Source: Firmicutes bacterium UBA5473
GTDB taxonomy: Bacteria > Bacillota > DTU084
Direction: 5' to 3'
Length of the DNA: 38,355 nucleotides
Assembly (NCBI GenBank): GCA_002427165.1
Contig: DIQB01000014.1
Location: forward strand, 6,377 to 44,731
Every line of letters starts with the position of its first letter. Positions within the stretch are counted from its first letter, which is position 1. Of the stretch, positions 15,422-24,912 are shown piece after piece. The translations under genes and the position numbers were made by a program. Below the pieces are notes generated by a model that worked only from the letters and a program-made list of their open reading frames with translations, made no database searches and had not been told where the DNA came from.

Positions 15422-18214
15422 ATGAGAGTGGAAATTTCTAAAAGTAGAGGGATATTATTTTTTGTAATCTTAATGATGGTATTTCTAGTGGGGACTGGTT
15501 ATTCTGCTACTACAGGACCAAATATTTTTCAGGCGGGTGGATTCGAATTAGAACCATTAAAGTGGTCCCTTACCGATGATGCATTAATAGATGATACTGT
15601 TGCATACCAAGGACAAAAGTCTCTTAGAATAAGAGGTAAAGGAACAGCACATAATGCAAGTTATCACTTAGCTGTTCCTCCAGGGATTTCTATGATGCTT
15701 AAGGTATGGATAAAAACAGATAACTTTTCTGGTTATACTCCAAAAATTAGTGTTGGCTTTAAAGATATAAATAAAGGGTATACTTTAGGTGACAAGACAG
15801 CATATACTGAGATTGTCCCTAAATATGGAACAAATGAGTGGGAAGAATATGAAGAAATAGTTCAAATACCTGAAGAGGCATACTATATTTATGTGACAAT
15901 AGCGGGGAAAGGTGGCGCGGGGACTCTTTGGTTCGACGAATGCTCAGTACAATTGGTTGGAACTGATCCTGTACCGCCTAACCCACCGAATAATCTAATC
16001 GGTGGCAGAGTTAATGAATTTAATAGTTACTTAAGATGGGAAGAGCCTGGAGCAGCCTCAGACGGTGAAAAACCGATCTGCTATCGAGTATATAGGAGCA
16101 CTTCAACTTTTAATTTAGTGTCTCCTAATAATTTGATAGGGGAGGTTTATTCTACTAGTTATTTAGACCAAGATATGTTATCACCCATTCAATATTGTTA
16201 CGCTGTAACATCCGTGGATTTATTAGGAAACGAAGCTGCCTCAGAAATAATAATAGTTTCAGATAAAAGTCCAAATAAACTTGCGGGGAATTATGGCTTT
16301 GAGGATATTAACGATAAAAAATGGACCCTATATCAAGGTTCTGGTACCGTTGAATATGATGATACAGTCTCCTTTGATGGTAATTATAGTATAAAGATGG
16401 AACAAAAGGTGGTTTCCACCGATAATTCTCAGCTTCATCACGGCAAGGAGCCTATTGTAGTTAAGGAGGATACAGATTATGTAGCTACAGTATGGGTGAA
16501 AGGTGACAATATACTTGTTGATGGTACCAAAGGTGGTTTGAATTTCTTTATTCAGACTGGCCAGCCAAACGCTCCAACTGTTTTTGTAGATGGAACATTT
16601 GATTGGACTTTACTTCATTTATATTTTAATTCAGGTTCTGCAAAATCAGTGATTCCACGCATTTTATTCTCTAGTGGTACGGGAACTGCATGGATAGACA
16701 ATTATTATTTAGCAGAGCTTAATGAGGGCCTATCGCCTAATTCACCGGAAATACTTAATGCAGAACGAATAAATGGAACTAAAAAGGTGACTATTGAGTG
16801 GAGTCCTCCTAAAGATGTTTCTGGAGTTGAAGTAATAGGATATAAACTACTTAGATCTAGTGATCCTGATTTTTCAACCGATACGACTATCGAGTATTCC
16901 GTTGGACTAAAAACAGAGTTTACTGATGATGATGTTGATCCTTATTCTGTTTTTTATTATAAAGTAATTGCAGTTAGTGGCACAGGATCGGAAAGCATTC
17001 CTAGTGAAGTTGTTTCAATTTCAACTATGGGAAAGGTAGAAGGGACAATAATTGCTTACGATTCTAATGGTGAAATAATTTATATCAGCGAGGCATCATT
17101 ACAAATAACTGATTTGAATATAGAAAATGTTTTTAGCGATGAAGATGGTAAGTTCACGATTGAAATGCTTTTGGAGGGTAACTACAAGTTAGAGATACGC
17201 AAAGCTAGTTATAAAAAAGAACCCTCTTCGTTTGAGATAGTTGGAGGAGAAACCACAATCTTAGATCCTATAACCTTGAAAAAAGATGATGTTAAACCAA
17301 ATCAGGTAACATATCTATCAGTAGATGCAAATAGTCACATTGGGGCTCTTTTAATAAGCTGGGAACCACCTGATCCGGAAGGCGATGGTGATGAGGCAGT
17401 AGCATATAATATTTATAAATCAACAGATCCGGATTTTGAGGTAAACGAAAACACTAAAGCTTTTGCAAATATTAAAGGGACTTTGTTTATTGACAACAAA
17501 GTTGTATTTGAAGAAACATATTACTATGTTGTTAAAGCTTTAGATGCTGCCGATAATGAATCAGAATTAGCTTCACCAACAAAGGGAGGAAAGGTAGAAG
17601 TTCCACCAATCCCAAAGATCATAGAACCAGAAAGTGGGAAAATATTTACAGATGAAGCTCTGTTTTTCCAATGGGAAAGAGAAACAGTAGATGGCTATAT
17701 TCTGGAGATATGCTCAGTGGAGGATTTTTCGAAGAACGTAGTGGAGCTTCCTCGAATACCAGGTGAGGATAGTTCTTTTTCCACCAAAGAATTTCCGGTG
17801 GGAGTAAGCTATTGGCGTTTGAGAGTTTCTTATGATTATGAGGTTGTTGGTCCCGCAACTAAACCTAGGAAAATTATTTATACTAAGACAAATACTGGGC
17901 TAGATACTTTGCTGTATGTACAAATTGTACCCAAAGTATTCGACCCTCAAAATGACCATACCGCTAAAATATATTTCGTATTAGATGAAGAAGCTACAGT
18001 TTCTGTAAAGACCTATAATGTTGCTGGAAAAGTATTGGATGTAATTGCTCTGAATGAACATTTCCCTGCAGGTGAACATTATTTTGAATGGAATGGAACA
18101 AATAATAGAGGTGAACATTATAAAAATGGATTATATCTTATTGAGATCTTAATCAAAAATTTATCGGATAAAAAAACCAATAGGTATGTTGGAAGGGTCG
18201 TTATCAATAAATAG
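15422..18214 (+). CDS. Secreted modular carbohydrate-binding/fibronectin-III protein with FlgD-like tail
   Basis: A 930-residue exported protein with a signal peptide ending near GTGYSA (~30). Modules in order: a carbohydrate-binding-like beta-sandwich (~35-180), an Fn3 domain (~181-283, start PPNPPNNLIGG), a second sandwich (~284-436), an Fn3 (~437-535), a carboxypeptidase-regulatory-like domain (~537-620), an Fn3 (~622-725), an Ig-like region (~726-828) and a C-terminal FlgD/sorting-domain-like module (~830-930) with VKTYNVAGKVLDVIAL and NGTNNRGEHYKNGLY. No catalytic domain is evident, so it probably binds or displays glycan at the surface. FlgD-like tails are common in envelope-anchored proteins of diderms. 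RBS GAGGGTGAT; 49 bases after the permease. Confidence 0.82.
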   Translation: MRVEISKSRGILFFVILMMVFLVGTGYSATTGPNIFQAGGFELEPLKWSLTDDALIDDTVAYQGQKSLRIRGKGTAHNASYHLAVPPGISMMLKVWIKTDNFSGYTPKISVGFKDINKGYTLGDKTAYTEIVPKYGTNEWEEYEEIVQIPEEAYYIYVTIAGKGGAGTLWFDECSVQLVGTDPVPPNPPNNLIGGRVNEFNSYLRWEEPGAASDGEKPICYRVYRSTSTFNLVSPNNLIGEVYSTSYLDQDMLSPIQYCYAVTSVDLLGNEAASEIIIVSDKSPNKLAGNYGFEDINDKKWTLYQGSGTVEYDDTVSFDGNYSIKMEQKVVSTDNSQLHHGKEPIVVKEDTDYVATVWVKGDNILVDGTKGGLNFFIQTGQPNAPTVFVDGTFDWTLLHLYFNSGSAKSVIPRILFSSGTGTAWIDNYYLAELNEGLSPNSPEILNAERINGTKKVTIEWSPPKDVSGVEVIGYKLLRSSDPDFSTDTTIEYSVGLKTEFTDDDVDPYSVFYYKVIAVSGTGSESIPSEVVSISTMGKVEGTIIAYDSNGEIIYISEASLQITDLNIENVFSDEDGKFTIEMLLEGNYKLEIRKASYKKEPSSFEIVGGETTILDPITLKKDDVKPNQVTYLSVDANSHIGALLISWEPPDPEGDGDEAVAYNIYKSTDPDFEVNENTKAFANIKGTLFIDNKVVFEETYYYVVKALDAADNESELASPTKGGKVEVPPIPKIIEPESGKIFTDEALFFQWERETVDGYILEICSVEDFSKNVVELPRIPGEDSSFSTKEFPVGVSYWRLRVSYDYEVVGPATKPRKIIYTKTNTGLDTLLYVQIVPKVFDPQNDHTAKIYFVLDEEATVSVKTYNVAGKVLDVIALNEHFPAGEHYFEWNGTNNRGEHYKNGLYLIEILIKNLSDKKTNRYVGRVVINK

Positions 18215-18303
18215 AATGTTAAAATGAGATTAATAATTACTACCTTTTATTGTTGGTAATAAGCAATTAATTTCGTTAAACAATGAAGATTGGAGGGCGA
18301 GAT

Positions 18304-19119
18304 ATGAATTTTAACAGAGGTAAAGAGGTGTTAACTCTTTTCCTAATTATAATTGCAGGAATTTCTATATTCCAATGCAAAGCATTTGAAAATATCGGTG
18401 TTGGTGTGCGAGCTATAGGTATGGGTGAAGCTTTTACTGCTATTGCCGATGATACATCTGCTCCATATTGGAATCCAGCTGGATTATCTTTTGTTGACAA
18501 ATTAAGAATAACAGCTGCTCAATCTGATTTATATAATTTAGGGCTAATGCATAATTTTATTGGTATAACAATATCCCCATTGAAGTTAGGAATTCATTAT
18601 GAAGATTTTACTGATATCAAAGATGAATTAGGATTCAATGAATCGACAATTAGATTGTCAAAATCGTTTCTGCCAATGCCAAATGTTAGCATAGGGCTTA
18701 CTGCTAATAGATTTCAGCAGTATTTTGAGGGTGGTAGCGGTGATGGTTATGGTTTAGATGTTGGCTTGATAATTGATTCTTTCAAGTTGCCAGAGATCAA
18801 AATAGGCGTTAATGTGAAAAATTTGCTCTCTAGTATTAGATATAATACCGGGACAATAGAATCCTTATCACCAAAATTAGAATTCGGTGCTAGTTATGTT
18901 GGTGTGCGGCAAACTATTGGAGTAGATATAAATAAAGAAAAAGTCTCCTTAGGAATAGAGCAACAACTTTCTAAACAGGTTTGCGTTAGGTTCGGTTATA
19001 CTGAAGAAAACTTTAGCCTTGGTTTAGGTGTAAACATCAATAAATGGCAACTAGACTATGCTTTAACAAAGAAAGATTTGGGTATTAAAAACATTATTTC
19101 ATTAACAAAAACCTTCTGA
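18304..19119 (+). CDS. PorV/UPF0164-like outer-membrane beta-barrel protein
   Basis: A 271-residue protein with an N-terminal hydrophobic export signal. The family hallmark follows: GVGVRAIGMGEAFTAIADDT and then YWNPAGLSF. That pairing is typical of PorV/UPF0164/FadL-like barrels of diderm bacteria. The rest alternates hydrophobic and polar residues and ends KTF, with a terminal phenylalanine like many barrel proteins. I set the start at ATG 18304, with GGAGG at 18291-18295; the ATG at 18283 lies before that site. In Bacteroidetes PorV works in protein secretion; here it may support export or surface display of the neighbouring secreted proteins. Strong evidence for an outer membrane in this organism, if the family call holds. 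Confidence 0.8.
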   Translation: MNFNRGKEVLTLFLIIIAGISIFQCKAFENIGVGVRAIGMGEAFTAIADDTSAPYWNPAGLSFVDKLRITAAQSDLYNLGLMHNFIGITISPLKLGIHYEDFTDIKDELGFNESTIRLSKSFLPMPNVSIGLTANRFQQYFEGGSGDGYGLDVGLIIDSFKLPEIKIGVNVKNLLSSIRYNTGTIESLSPKLEFGASYVGVRQTIGVDINKEKVSLGIEQQLSKQVCVRFGYTEENFSLGLGVNINKWQLDYALTKKDLGIKNIISLTKTF

Positions 19120-19143
19120 TTCAAAGGAAAGGAGACGAACCTT

Positions 19144-20580
19144 ATGGATTTTAAGCCTATCTGTAAGTATTGGCTGGTCTTGCTAACTTTATTGGCATTA
19201 AGTGCCAGTGCAGCCGATTTGACTGTAGATGGTTCCATCGGCAGCGAACTATATAGTTCTCCAGAAACTGGTTTTATCGCAGGAATGCGATACCAAGTAT
19301 ATACTACTGTAAGAAGCAAGACTAGGCCGATCAATGTTCGAGTTATAGCCTTTTATCAAAATGAAGAGGAAATCAGGGAGTTCAAACAAGCAAACTGGCT
19401 TTCTTTTACTCCTACAATTGATTGGGCATCCGTTTCTTTAAGAGGAAACCTATATCACAATGGTCCTTTATGCACATTAAATATAGGTAATATTGTAGCA
19501 GAGTATTCACCTTTTCTGTGGTGGTTATCGGATGACCTTGAATTAGATTTTCGTACTCCTAAGCCAAGAGGAATTTCTTTAGAAAAATTAAAATTAGGTA
19601 ATTTTGAAGTTGATGGCTTAAGTGTATGGGAAGCATTGGAACCAAATGATAGTCGAAATACAATAGGAGTACGAATTGCTTATAACCCAAATAGAAACTC
19701 AAGGAGCGAAATTATATATTTGAATACAGGCCAACGAAGTCAACTTCAAGAAAAACCTCAAATAGCATATAGTCTTGATCTTACCCGTAAGATTGCTATG
19801 TTTAATCTGGGAGTCATCTATGCAAGTGAAGAAAATGAAACAGAAACATCGGAACTGATCGATTCTAACATAAGTGTTGATGTTGATGATTACAAACTTT
19901 CGCTCTTTTATCGAAACTATTCACAAGGATTTAACCCAGCTTATCGGTTAACTAGACCAGAATTTGATCCTCAGACCGGTAAGTATTTAGGTTGGAATCC
20001 TGTTGATAAATATTCGGGGCTAGTTGGTACCCAACTTTTATTTTTAGATAATGAAACCCAAGGCAAAAATCTTTATTCATCGTATGAAAAGTACCATAAC
20101 ATAAAAGACGGTACTGACTTGAATATAATTTCCTTTAAGATTAATGTACCAATCAAATCATCAACTATACAATTCAGAACGAAATTAAATGCTATCCATA
20201 AGGAAATCGGTTTTGGTATCCCCAGTCATATTGAAAGTTCCATAACGGAGATCATATATGAAAAACCGCTTAGGGGAGATTTAAAATTATTACTTAGCAA
20301 CAGAAATATCCTGGAGGAAGATGATAGAAGAGTTTATGGAACATATGGGCTAAAGGGAGTTACGAAATTGGGAGCATCATGGGAAGCTGGACGTAGGTCC
20401 TTGCCTAACAATAAACAATGGTATTCAAAGATGAAGTATACTTCTCCTAATGGCATAAACGTACAATGGAATTATGCTAGCCCAGAGATCCCACAAACGT
20501 CGAAATATGACTATGATGATGAATATAACTTGATTGAATGGGATAATTTGTTGAGAATTTGGGTTGAAGTCGACTTTTGA
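19144..20580 (+). CDS. Putative outer-membrane beta-barrel protein, first of a pair
   Basis: A 478-residue protein with a clear signal peptide (LVLLTLLALSASAADL). The mature part is rich in alternating polar/hydrophobic strands and aromatic residues and ends WVEVDF, a C-terminal phenylalanine as in outer-membrane proteins. I do not recognise a named family. It resembles the next gene product: both begin the mature part with a short G(S/Q)-containing beta segment followed by SPETGF or APETEF and an NPVDKY or NPLDKY segment in the middle. A porin or glycan channel is plausible from position between the importer and the secreted hydrolases. RBS AAGGAG; the gap after the PorV-like gene is 24 bases. 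Confidence 0.68.
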   Translation: MDFKPICKYWLVLLTLLALSASAADLTVDGSIGSELYSSPETGFIAGMRYQVYTTVRSKTRPINVRVIAFYQNEEEIREFKQANWLSFTPTIDWASVSLRGNLYHNGPLCTLNIGNIVAEYSPFLWWLSDDLELDFRTPKPRGISLEKLKLGNFEVDGLSVWEALEPNDSRNTIGVRIAYNPNRNSRSEIIYLNTGQRSQLQEKPQIAYSLDLTRKIAMFNLGVIYASEENETETSELIDSNISVDVDDYKLSLFYRNYSQGFNPAYRLTRPEFDPQTGKYLGWNPVDKYSGLVGTQLLFLDNETQGKNLYSSYEKYHNIKDGTDLNIISFKINVPIKSSTIQFRTKLNAIHKEIGFGIPSHIESSITEIIYEKPLRGDLKLLLSNRNILEEDDRRVYGTYGLKGVTKLGASWEAGRRSLPNNKQWYSKMKYTSPNGINVQWNYASPEIPQTSKYDYDDEYNLIEWDNLLRIWVEVDF

Positions 20581-20597
20581 GTATCGGAGGTGAGAAA

Positions 20598-22010
20598 ATG
20601 TGTAGAGGTGTAAGGAATATCACAATTATTTCCTTCCTAGTCCTCACATGCGTTTGTTTTGCTGAAATACCTTTAAATATAAGTGGACAAATGCAAACTG
20701 CGCTTTGGTACGCGCCTGAGACAGAATTTAAAACTAACAATTATATTTATTTAACTACTGTATTTAAAACAGACAGTACACCAAGATTCGATGGACGATT
20801 TGCTTGGAAATTTCAATCTACGGATAGAGGTTTTGATGCACCGTTTGATAAACTGCTTACGCCCGCAATTTCAAGATCTACCATAGAAATTAATGGTCCT
20901 ATTTATTTTCAGCTCCCGGGGTATAAAATTACTGCAGGAAATGCTTCATTTAATTTGTCACCATATATTGCTCAGAATAATTATGATAACGCAGTAGGCC
21001 TTAGGGGCTATACGGTCACTAATTTGATGTTTGCTGGGATTAAATTTGATGGGTTTTATGGTTGGCATCCCGCAGTATTAGATAAAGCGGGGTTTGGACT
21101 TAAAGGACAAAAAAAAATTAATAACTATACTTTCACAGCTATTGGTGCAGGAACAAGAGAAAAGAGAAAAGGAAACGAAAGCGGTTGGAATTATTTAGAC
21201 CAAGCTCTACTCTCTGAACTTAATATAAGAAGACGCTCTGGTTCAATTAATGCTATGATAGCCGCGAATAAAAAAGAAGATAATCTATATTGGATAAGAC
21301 AATTTATAATTACAGGTAGGATTATTAATTTCTGGCAATACGAACTAGATTTATTTGATTTTGATAAGGAATATGATCCTACATATAGAAACAGGCAGAA
21401 AGAATACATTATCTCTGGTTTTAATCCATACTATTATGGGATAAATCCACTTGATAAATATACAGATCGCTTGGGTGGGAAAATCAGGTTTACGGGGAAT
21501 ATAAAAAGCACTCCAACAAAAGTTGAGTACGGAGTTTATAAATTGAAATCTAAAGAGCAATTGGTAAATAGGTTAATAGTTGAGCAAGAGCATCGTCTGA
21601 AAAAATGGGGGTGTCGAACATCTCTAGATTATGAACTGCAGAAAGATGAAACTGAAATAAATAACACAACAAAAATTGCAATAACTGCAGAAAACAAATC
21701 ACCCTTAGTCTTTGTTCCAGGGATTAGTTTCTCTGCAATCAGCTCCAGAGCTAATAATCTTGCTTTGGAAATGATTTTAGGTATTACTTCCAAAAAGTAT
21801 GGAGTTAAGTTATTCGGAGGTTTTAGTACAGATAATGGTGTTTTTCAAAAAAAAGTATTGGGTGAAATTACATCACCCCTGGGATTCACGGTTTCATTAG
21901 GGTTTTCATCTCCAAATACGATTGAAGATGAAGATTTTTATTACGATAAAGATGGTAAGCTTATATATAGAGATAATTTTTTTCTAATAAAGCATTCTTT
22001 ATTTTTTTGA
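20598..22010 (+). CDS. Putative outer-membrane beta-barrel protein, second of a pair
   Basis: A 470-residue relative of the previous protein. It has a signal sequence (FLVLTCVCFAE), a mature region of repeated amphipathic strands, an NPLDKYTDRLGG segment near residue ~285 and a C-terminus FFLIKHSLFF, ending in phenylalanine. ATG 20598 has GGAGGTGA just upstream; the earlier TTG at 20577 overlaps the previous stop and is unlikely. No enzyme motif is visible. The pair, next to a PorV-like gene, looks like a set of envelope proteins made together with the secreted hydrolases. Confidence 0.68.
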   Translation: MCRGVRNITIISFLVLTCVCFAEIPLNISGQMQTALWYAPETEFKTNNYIYLTTVFKTDSTPRFDGRFAWKFQSTDRGFDAPFDKLLTPAISRSTIEINGPIYFQLPGYKITAGNASFNLSPYIAQNNYDNAVGLRGYTVTNLMFAGIKFDGFYGWHPAVLDKAGFGLKGQKKINNYTFTAIGAGTREKRKGNESGWNYLDQALLSELNIRRRSGSINAMIAANKKEDNLYWIRQFIITGRIINFWQYELDLFDFDKEYDPTYRNRQKEYIISGFNPYYYGINPLDKYTDRLGGKIRFTGNIKSTPTKVEYGVYKLKSKEQLVNRLIVEQEHRLKKWGCRTSLDYELQKDETEINNTTKIAITAENKSPLVFVPGISFSAISSRANNLALEMILGITSKKYGVKLFGGFSTDNGVFQKKVLGEITSPLGFTVSLGFSSPNTIEDEDFYYDKDGKLIYRDNFFLIKHSLFF

Positions 22011-22104
22011 AAGAAAAGAGAAGGGAAGATTATCAGGCTAGACAATTAAATTTTATAAGAAAGGAAGAAATTTCTTAACAGCATTGAAAGGGTTGTTTTG
22101 GCGT

Positions 22105-24912
22105 ATGGTTAATGCTAAAAAGGTAAAGATCATTTATTTTCTAACTATCATCTGCATAGGAACTTCTAGTTCTTTAGCATCTACATTTAGAACAGGTTCC
22201 AGTATATTTCCAACGCTACCAGTAGAGTGGGATGTTTCCCCCAAACAATTTGCTCTAGAGCAAATTACTATAAATAATAACGAAACTAGCTATTCCGTAT
22301 TATCCAGCCAAGGTTTTGTTGATATTATAGATTTTGATCAGCAAATTGAATTGCCAACTGAGGAAATGGTAATATCAGAGAATAATAATCGTATAAAGAT
22401 GTGCCAAGAAAGCATAAATGGAGAAGTATCAGTTATACAAAGACTAGAGGGATATGAGGATAGGTTATCGTGGAAGGTCTCTATAGCGAATAATATTCAA
22501 AAGGATGTAAAGCTCAAGATTACCTTGAAATTGCCAATCATAGCTGCTAATGATTTTAACTATTGGGATGGATATGAAGTTCATAGTTTAACAGAAGGGG
22601 TAATCAAAAGAAATACGCTTATACAAACATTCCCGGTGAGTTTTTTATACAATAATAACTTTGGCTTTGCCGTTGGTTTAGCTCCTGAAACTTTAATTTC
22701 TCATTTAGAAAATGGGATTGATGAGCAAGGGAACCTATTCTATTCGACGAAGGTTGCAATACTACCTAATATGGAGACTGACATTGAGTTTGTCTTTTTT
22801 GCGGTAAGGCCATACTTCGGACATTTGGATGCGATTAATGGTTATTATCGTCGTTTTCCCACATATTTTAAACCATCACCTGAAGTTGATCCCAGAATAA
22901 CATCTGTCGGTACAGGCGCTAGTTATAGTTCTCGTTATACACATGATCCTGGAGCAGTGAACAGGGTTGCGACAAGCATAGGTTCTTTTAATGGTACTTG
23001 GGATTGGGGTTATGCTCCTTTTAAAAGGTCGGGTGACTTTTATGGAAAGGAAGATTTATGGAACTGGGAAATGACAGAGGAGGAAGAAAGCGGTTTAGCT
23101 TCAAAGGTTGCTAGGGACTTTGATCTTTATGATATTTCTAATTTCCATAAACAGCGGAAAGATCTATTTGAAAACGCGGATCTAAGAGAAAACTGTAACC
23201 TTGCCTTTTATATGATTAATTGGATCGAAAAGAATTATGCTGAAGAAAATAATTGGTTGTATTACGTCTATCCCTATAACGGTACTCCAATAATTAATAA
23301 TTGGGTTACCGGTTTTAGTGCTGAATATCATATTTATCCCTGGGCAAGCCCTTTTGAAAGAATTGTTAAAACGGATCTTCCACTACTTATTGATGAATTA
23401 AACATCAATAGTATAGCATTTGACAATTATTTTAACAGTGCCGTTTATAGAGGTGAATTGGATTATCCGATTAAAGGATGGAGCTATGACTTAAGGGGTA
23501 AATATATTTCTACTGCAATTGGCATTAGATATTTTGCTGAATATGTAAAGCACATTGAGAAAAATGGTTTCAAAATCGGTATAATTGGTAATACGCTTTT
23601 TGATAAAGATAGTAATCATCAGGAATTTACAAGCACCTTTTTTGCAGATGCTTTTATAGTAGAAGGAAAATTCTTTGATAAATTAGGAAGAGGTGATAAG
23701 GATGCATTAGTTGATATTTTTTATAACCGTTATTTTGCAGGTCACAAGCCATTATATCTATGGAACCATTTTTATAATTTTAATATTGGTGATCATGTAA
23801 AATGGGAGAATATGTCGCCTGAAGAAATTCGCATACTCTATCAAAATGTCTTAAGGGAGATAATTCAGTGCTCTTATCAGTATGGTTTCATTCCAACAAC
23901 TGGAACTGTTGGTGGAAATGAGCTTATTATAAAAGAAATGCCTATAATATTGGATGTTCAAATGCGTGGTTTTGAGCCATTACCAGCTACTAAAGGTAAT
24001 GAAAGCCTTCTGAGGCAACGTTATGGTTTGGGATTAAACAGCGCTATTGTAATTTCGAATCCAACTTCTCAAATCAAAGTAAGTCAGGAAAAAATATATA
24101 ATCGCTATTTATCTGATTATGAAGTTTTACCTGGAGATTATTTGGGCAAATCTCTTGAGTTCTCAGTTGCTAATAATGAAACTACTTTTAATATCAGTGT
24201 TGCTCCTATCCAGAATGAGATTGCAGTGTTTCCTTTGGGAATAAATTTTGAAGACAAAGAAACAAGGTTGTCAGGTGTTTCTTCAGGGAAAATAGGTATC
24301 GACAAGATCGAGTATAATTTTGTATTTGAAAGTAATAAGGCTACAGCTGTTGATTTATTAACAGCTTCTTCAGAAGGATGGAGCGTTGAGCAAATAATCA
24401 TTAATGGCCGGAAAGAAGAGGATGATAATAAGGCTAGTTTAATCAACGGTACTAATATTATCAAGGTTATATATAAGTCCAATGTTTTTAAAGTAACAGA
24501 AGATGACTTGTTGGAATTTAATTATTTGGATTCTGAAATAATCGTATCTAATGGATTAGATATACGCGAAAACGCTGCAGCGCAAATGATTCAAGGGTAT
24601 TTTGAACACAAGGAAAAGAGAACCATACCTATTCTTGAGGGAATTAGTGCCGATCCCCTAAAATACACAATCACATTCGAAAAGAGTAGCGATGTTTCTC
24701 AAAACGGTATATTCATATCGGATAGCGGAAAACTTTTAACAATAAGAGGGTTTGATTCTTTCGATATACAACAGAAAACTTGGAAGCTATTGCGTGTTCT
24801 AGATAAAAAATATCCCTTTTTGGGAACATTATCTTTTACTAATGCTAGGACTAAGGAAATGATGAAAAAAGCTGATTTGCTAGGCAAGCCCGCATTGATT
24901 ATCGAAGACTAA
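22105..24912 (+). CDS. Large secreted glycoside-hydrolase-like protein without CBM9 tail
   Basis: A 935-residue exported protein. After the signal peptide (to ~LAS, residue 26) comes a beta-rich domain (~30-260), then a region with the look of a TIM barrel (~265-640): YSSRYTHDPG, WDWGYAPFKRSGDF, INSIAFDNYFNSAVYRGELD, FFADAFIVEG and KPLYLWNHFYNF. Asp/Glu in DNYF and FIVEG are candidate catalytic residues. A further beta-rich part and a domain resembling an accessory fold close the protein at KPALIIED. I cannot assign a CAZy family. It is clearly paralogous to the protein at 25905, which continues past this exact point into a CBM9-like domain. The start is ATG 22105, matching the paralogue's N-terminus; the TTG at 22084 would add seven unrelated residues. 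Confidence 0.72.
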   Translation: MVNAKKVKIIYFLTIICIGTSSSLASTFRTGSSIFPTLPVEWDVSPKQFALEQITINNNETSYSVLSSQGFVDIIDFDQQIELPTEEMVISENNNRIKMCQESINGEVSVIQRLEGYEDRLSWKVSIANNIQKDVKLKITLKLPIIAANDFNYWDGYEVHSLTEGVIKRNTLIQTFPVSFLYNNNFGFAVGLAPETLISHLENGIDEQGNLFYSTKVAILPNMETDIEFVFFAVRPYFGHLDAINGYYRRFPTYFKPSPEVDPRITSVGTGASYSSRYTHDPGAVNRVATSIGSFNGTWDWGYAPFKRSGDFYGKEDLWNWEMTEEEESGLASKVARDFDLYDISNFHKQRKDLFENADLRENCNLAFYMINWIEKNYAEENNWLYYVYPYNGTPIINNWVTGFSAEYHIYPWASPFERIVKTDLPLLIDELNINSIAFDNYFNSAVYRGELDYPIKGWSYDLRGKYISTAIGIRYFAEYVKHIEKNGFKIGIIGNTLFDKDSNHQEFTSTFFADAFIVEGKFFDKLGRGDKDALVDIFYNRYFAGHKPLYLWNHFYNFNIGDHVKWENMSPEEIRILYQNVLREIIQCSYQYGFIPTTGTVGGNELIIKEMPIILDVQMRGFEPLPATKGNESLLRQRYGLGLNSAIVISNPTSQIKVSQEKIYNRYLSDYEVLPGDYLGKSLEFSVANNETTFNISVAPIQNEIAVFPLGINFEDKETRLSGVSSGKIGIDKIEYNFVFESNKATAVDLLTASSEGWSVEQIIINGRKEEDDNKASLINGTNIIKVIYKSNVFKVTEDDLLEFNYLDSEIIVSNGLDIRENAAAQMIQGYFEHKEKRTIPILEGISADPLKYTITFEKSSDVSQNGIFISDSGKLLTIRGFDSFDIQQKTWKLLRVLDKKYPFLGTLSFTNARTKEMMKKADLLGKPALIIED

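Noticed and set aside
22084..22104. TTG 22084 as the start of the first giant gene
   Set aside because: It adds seven residues absent from the paralogue, and the nearest purine-rich site is ~18 bases away. ATG 22105 aligns with the paralogue's start.
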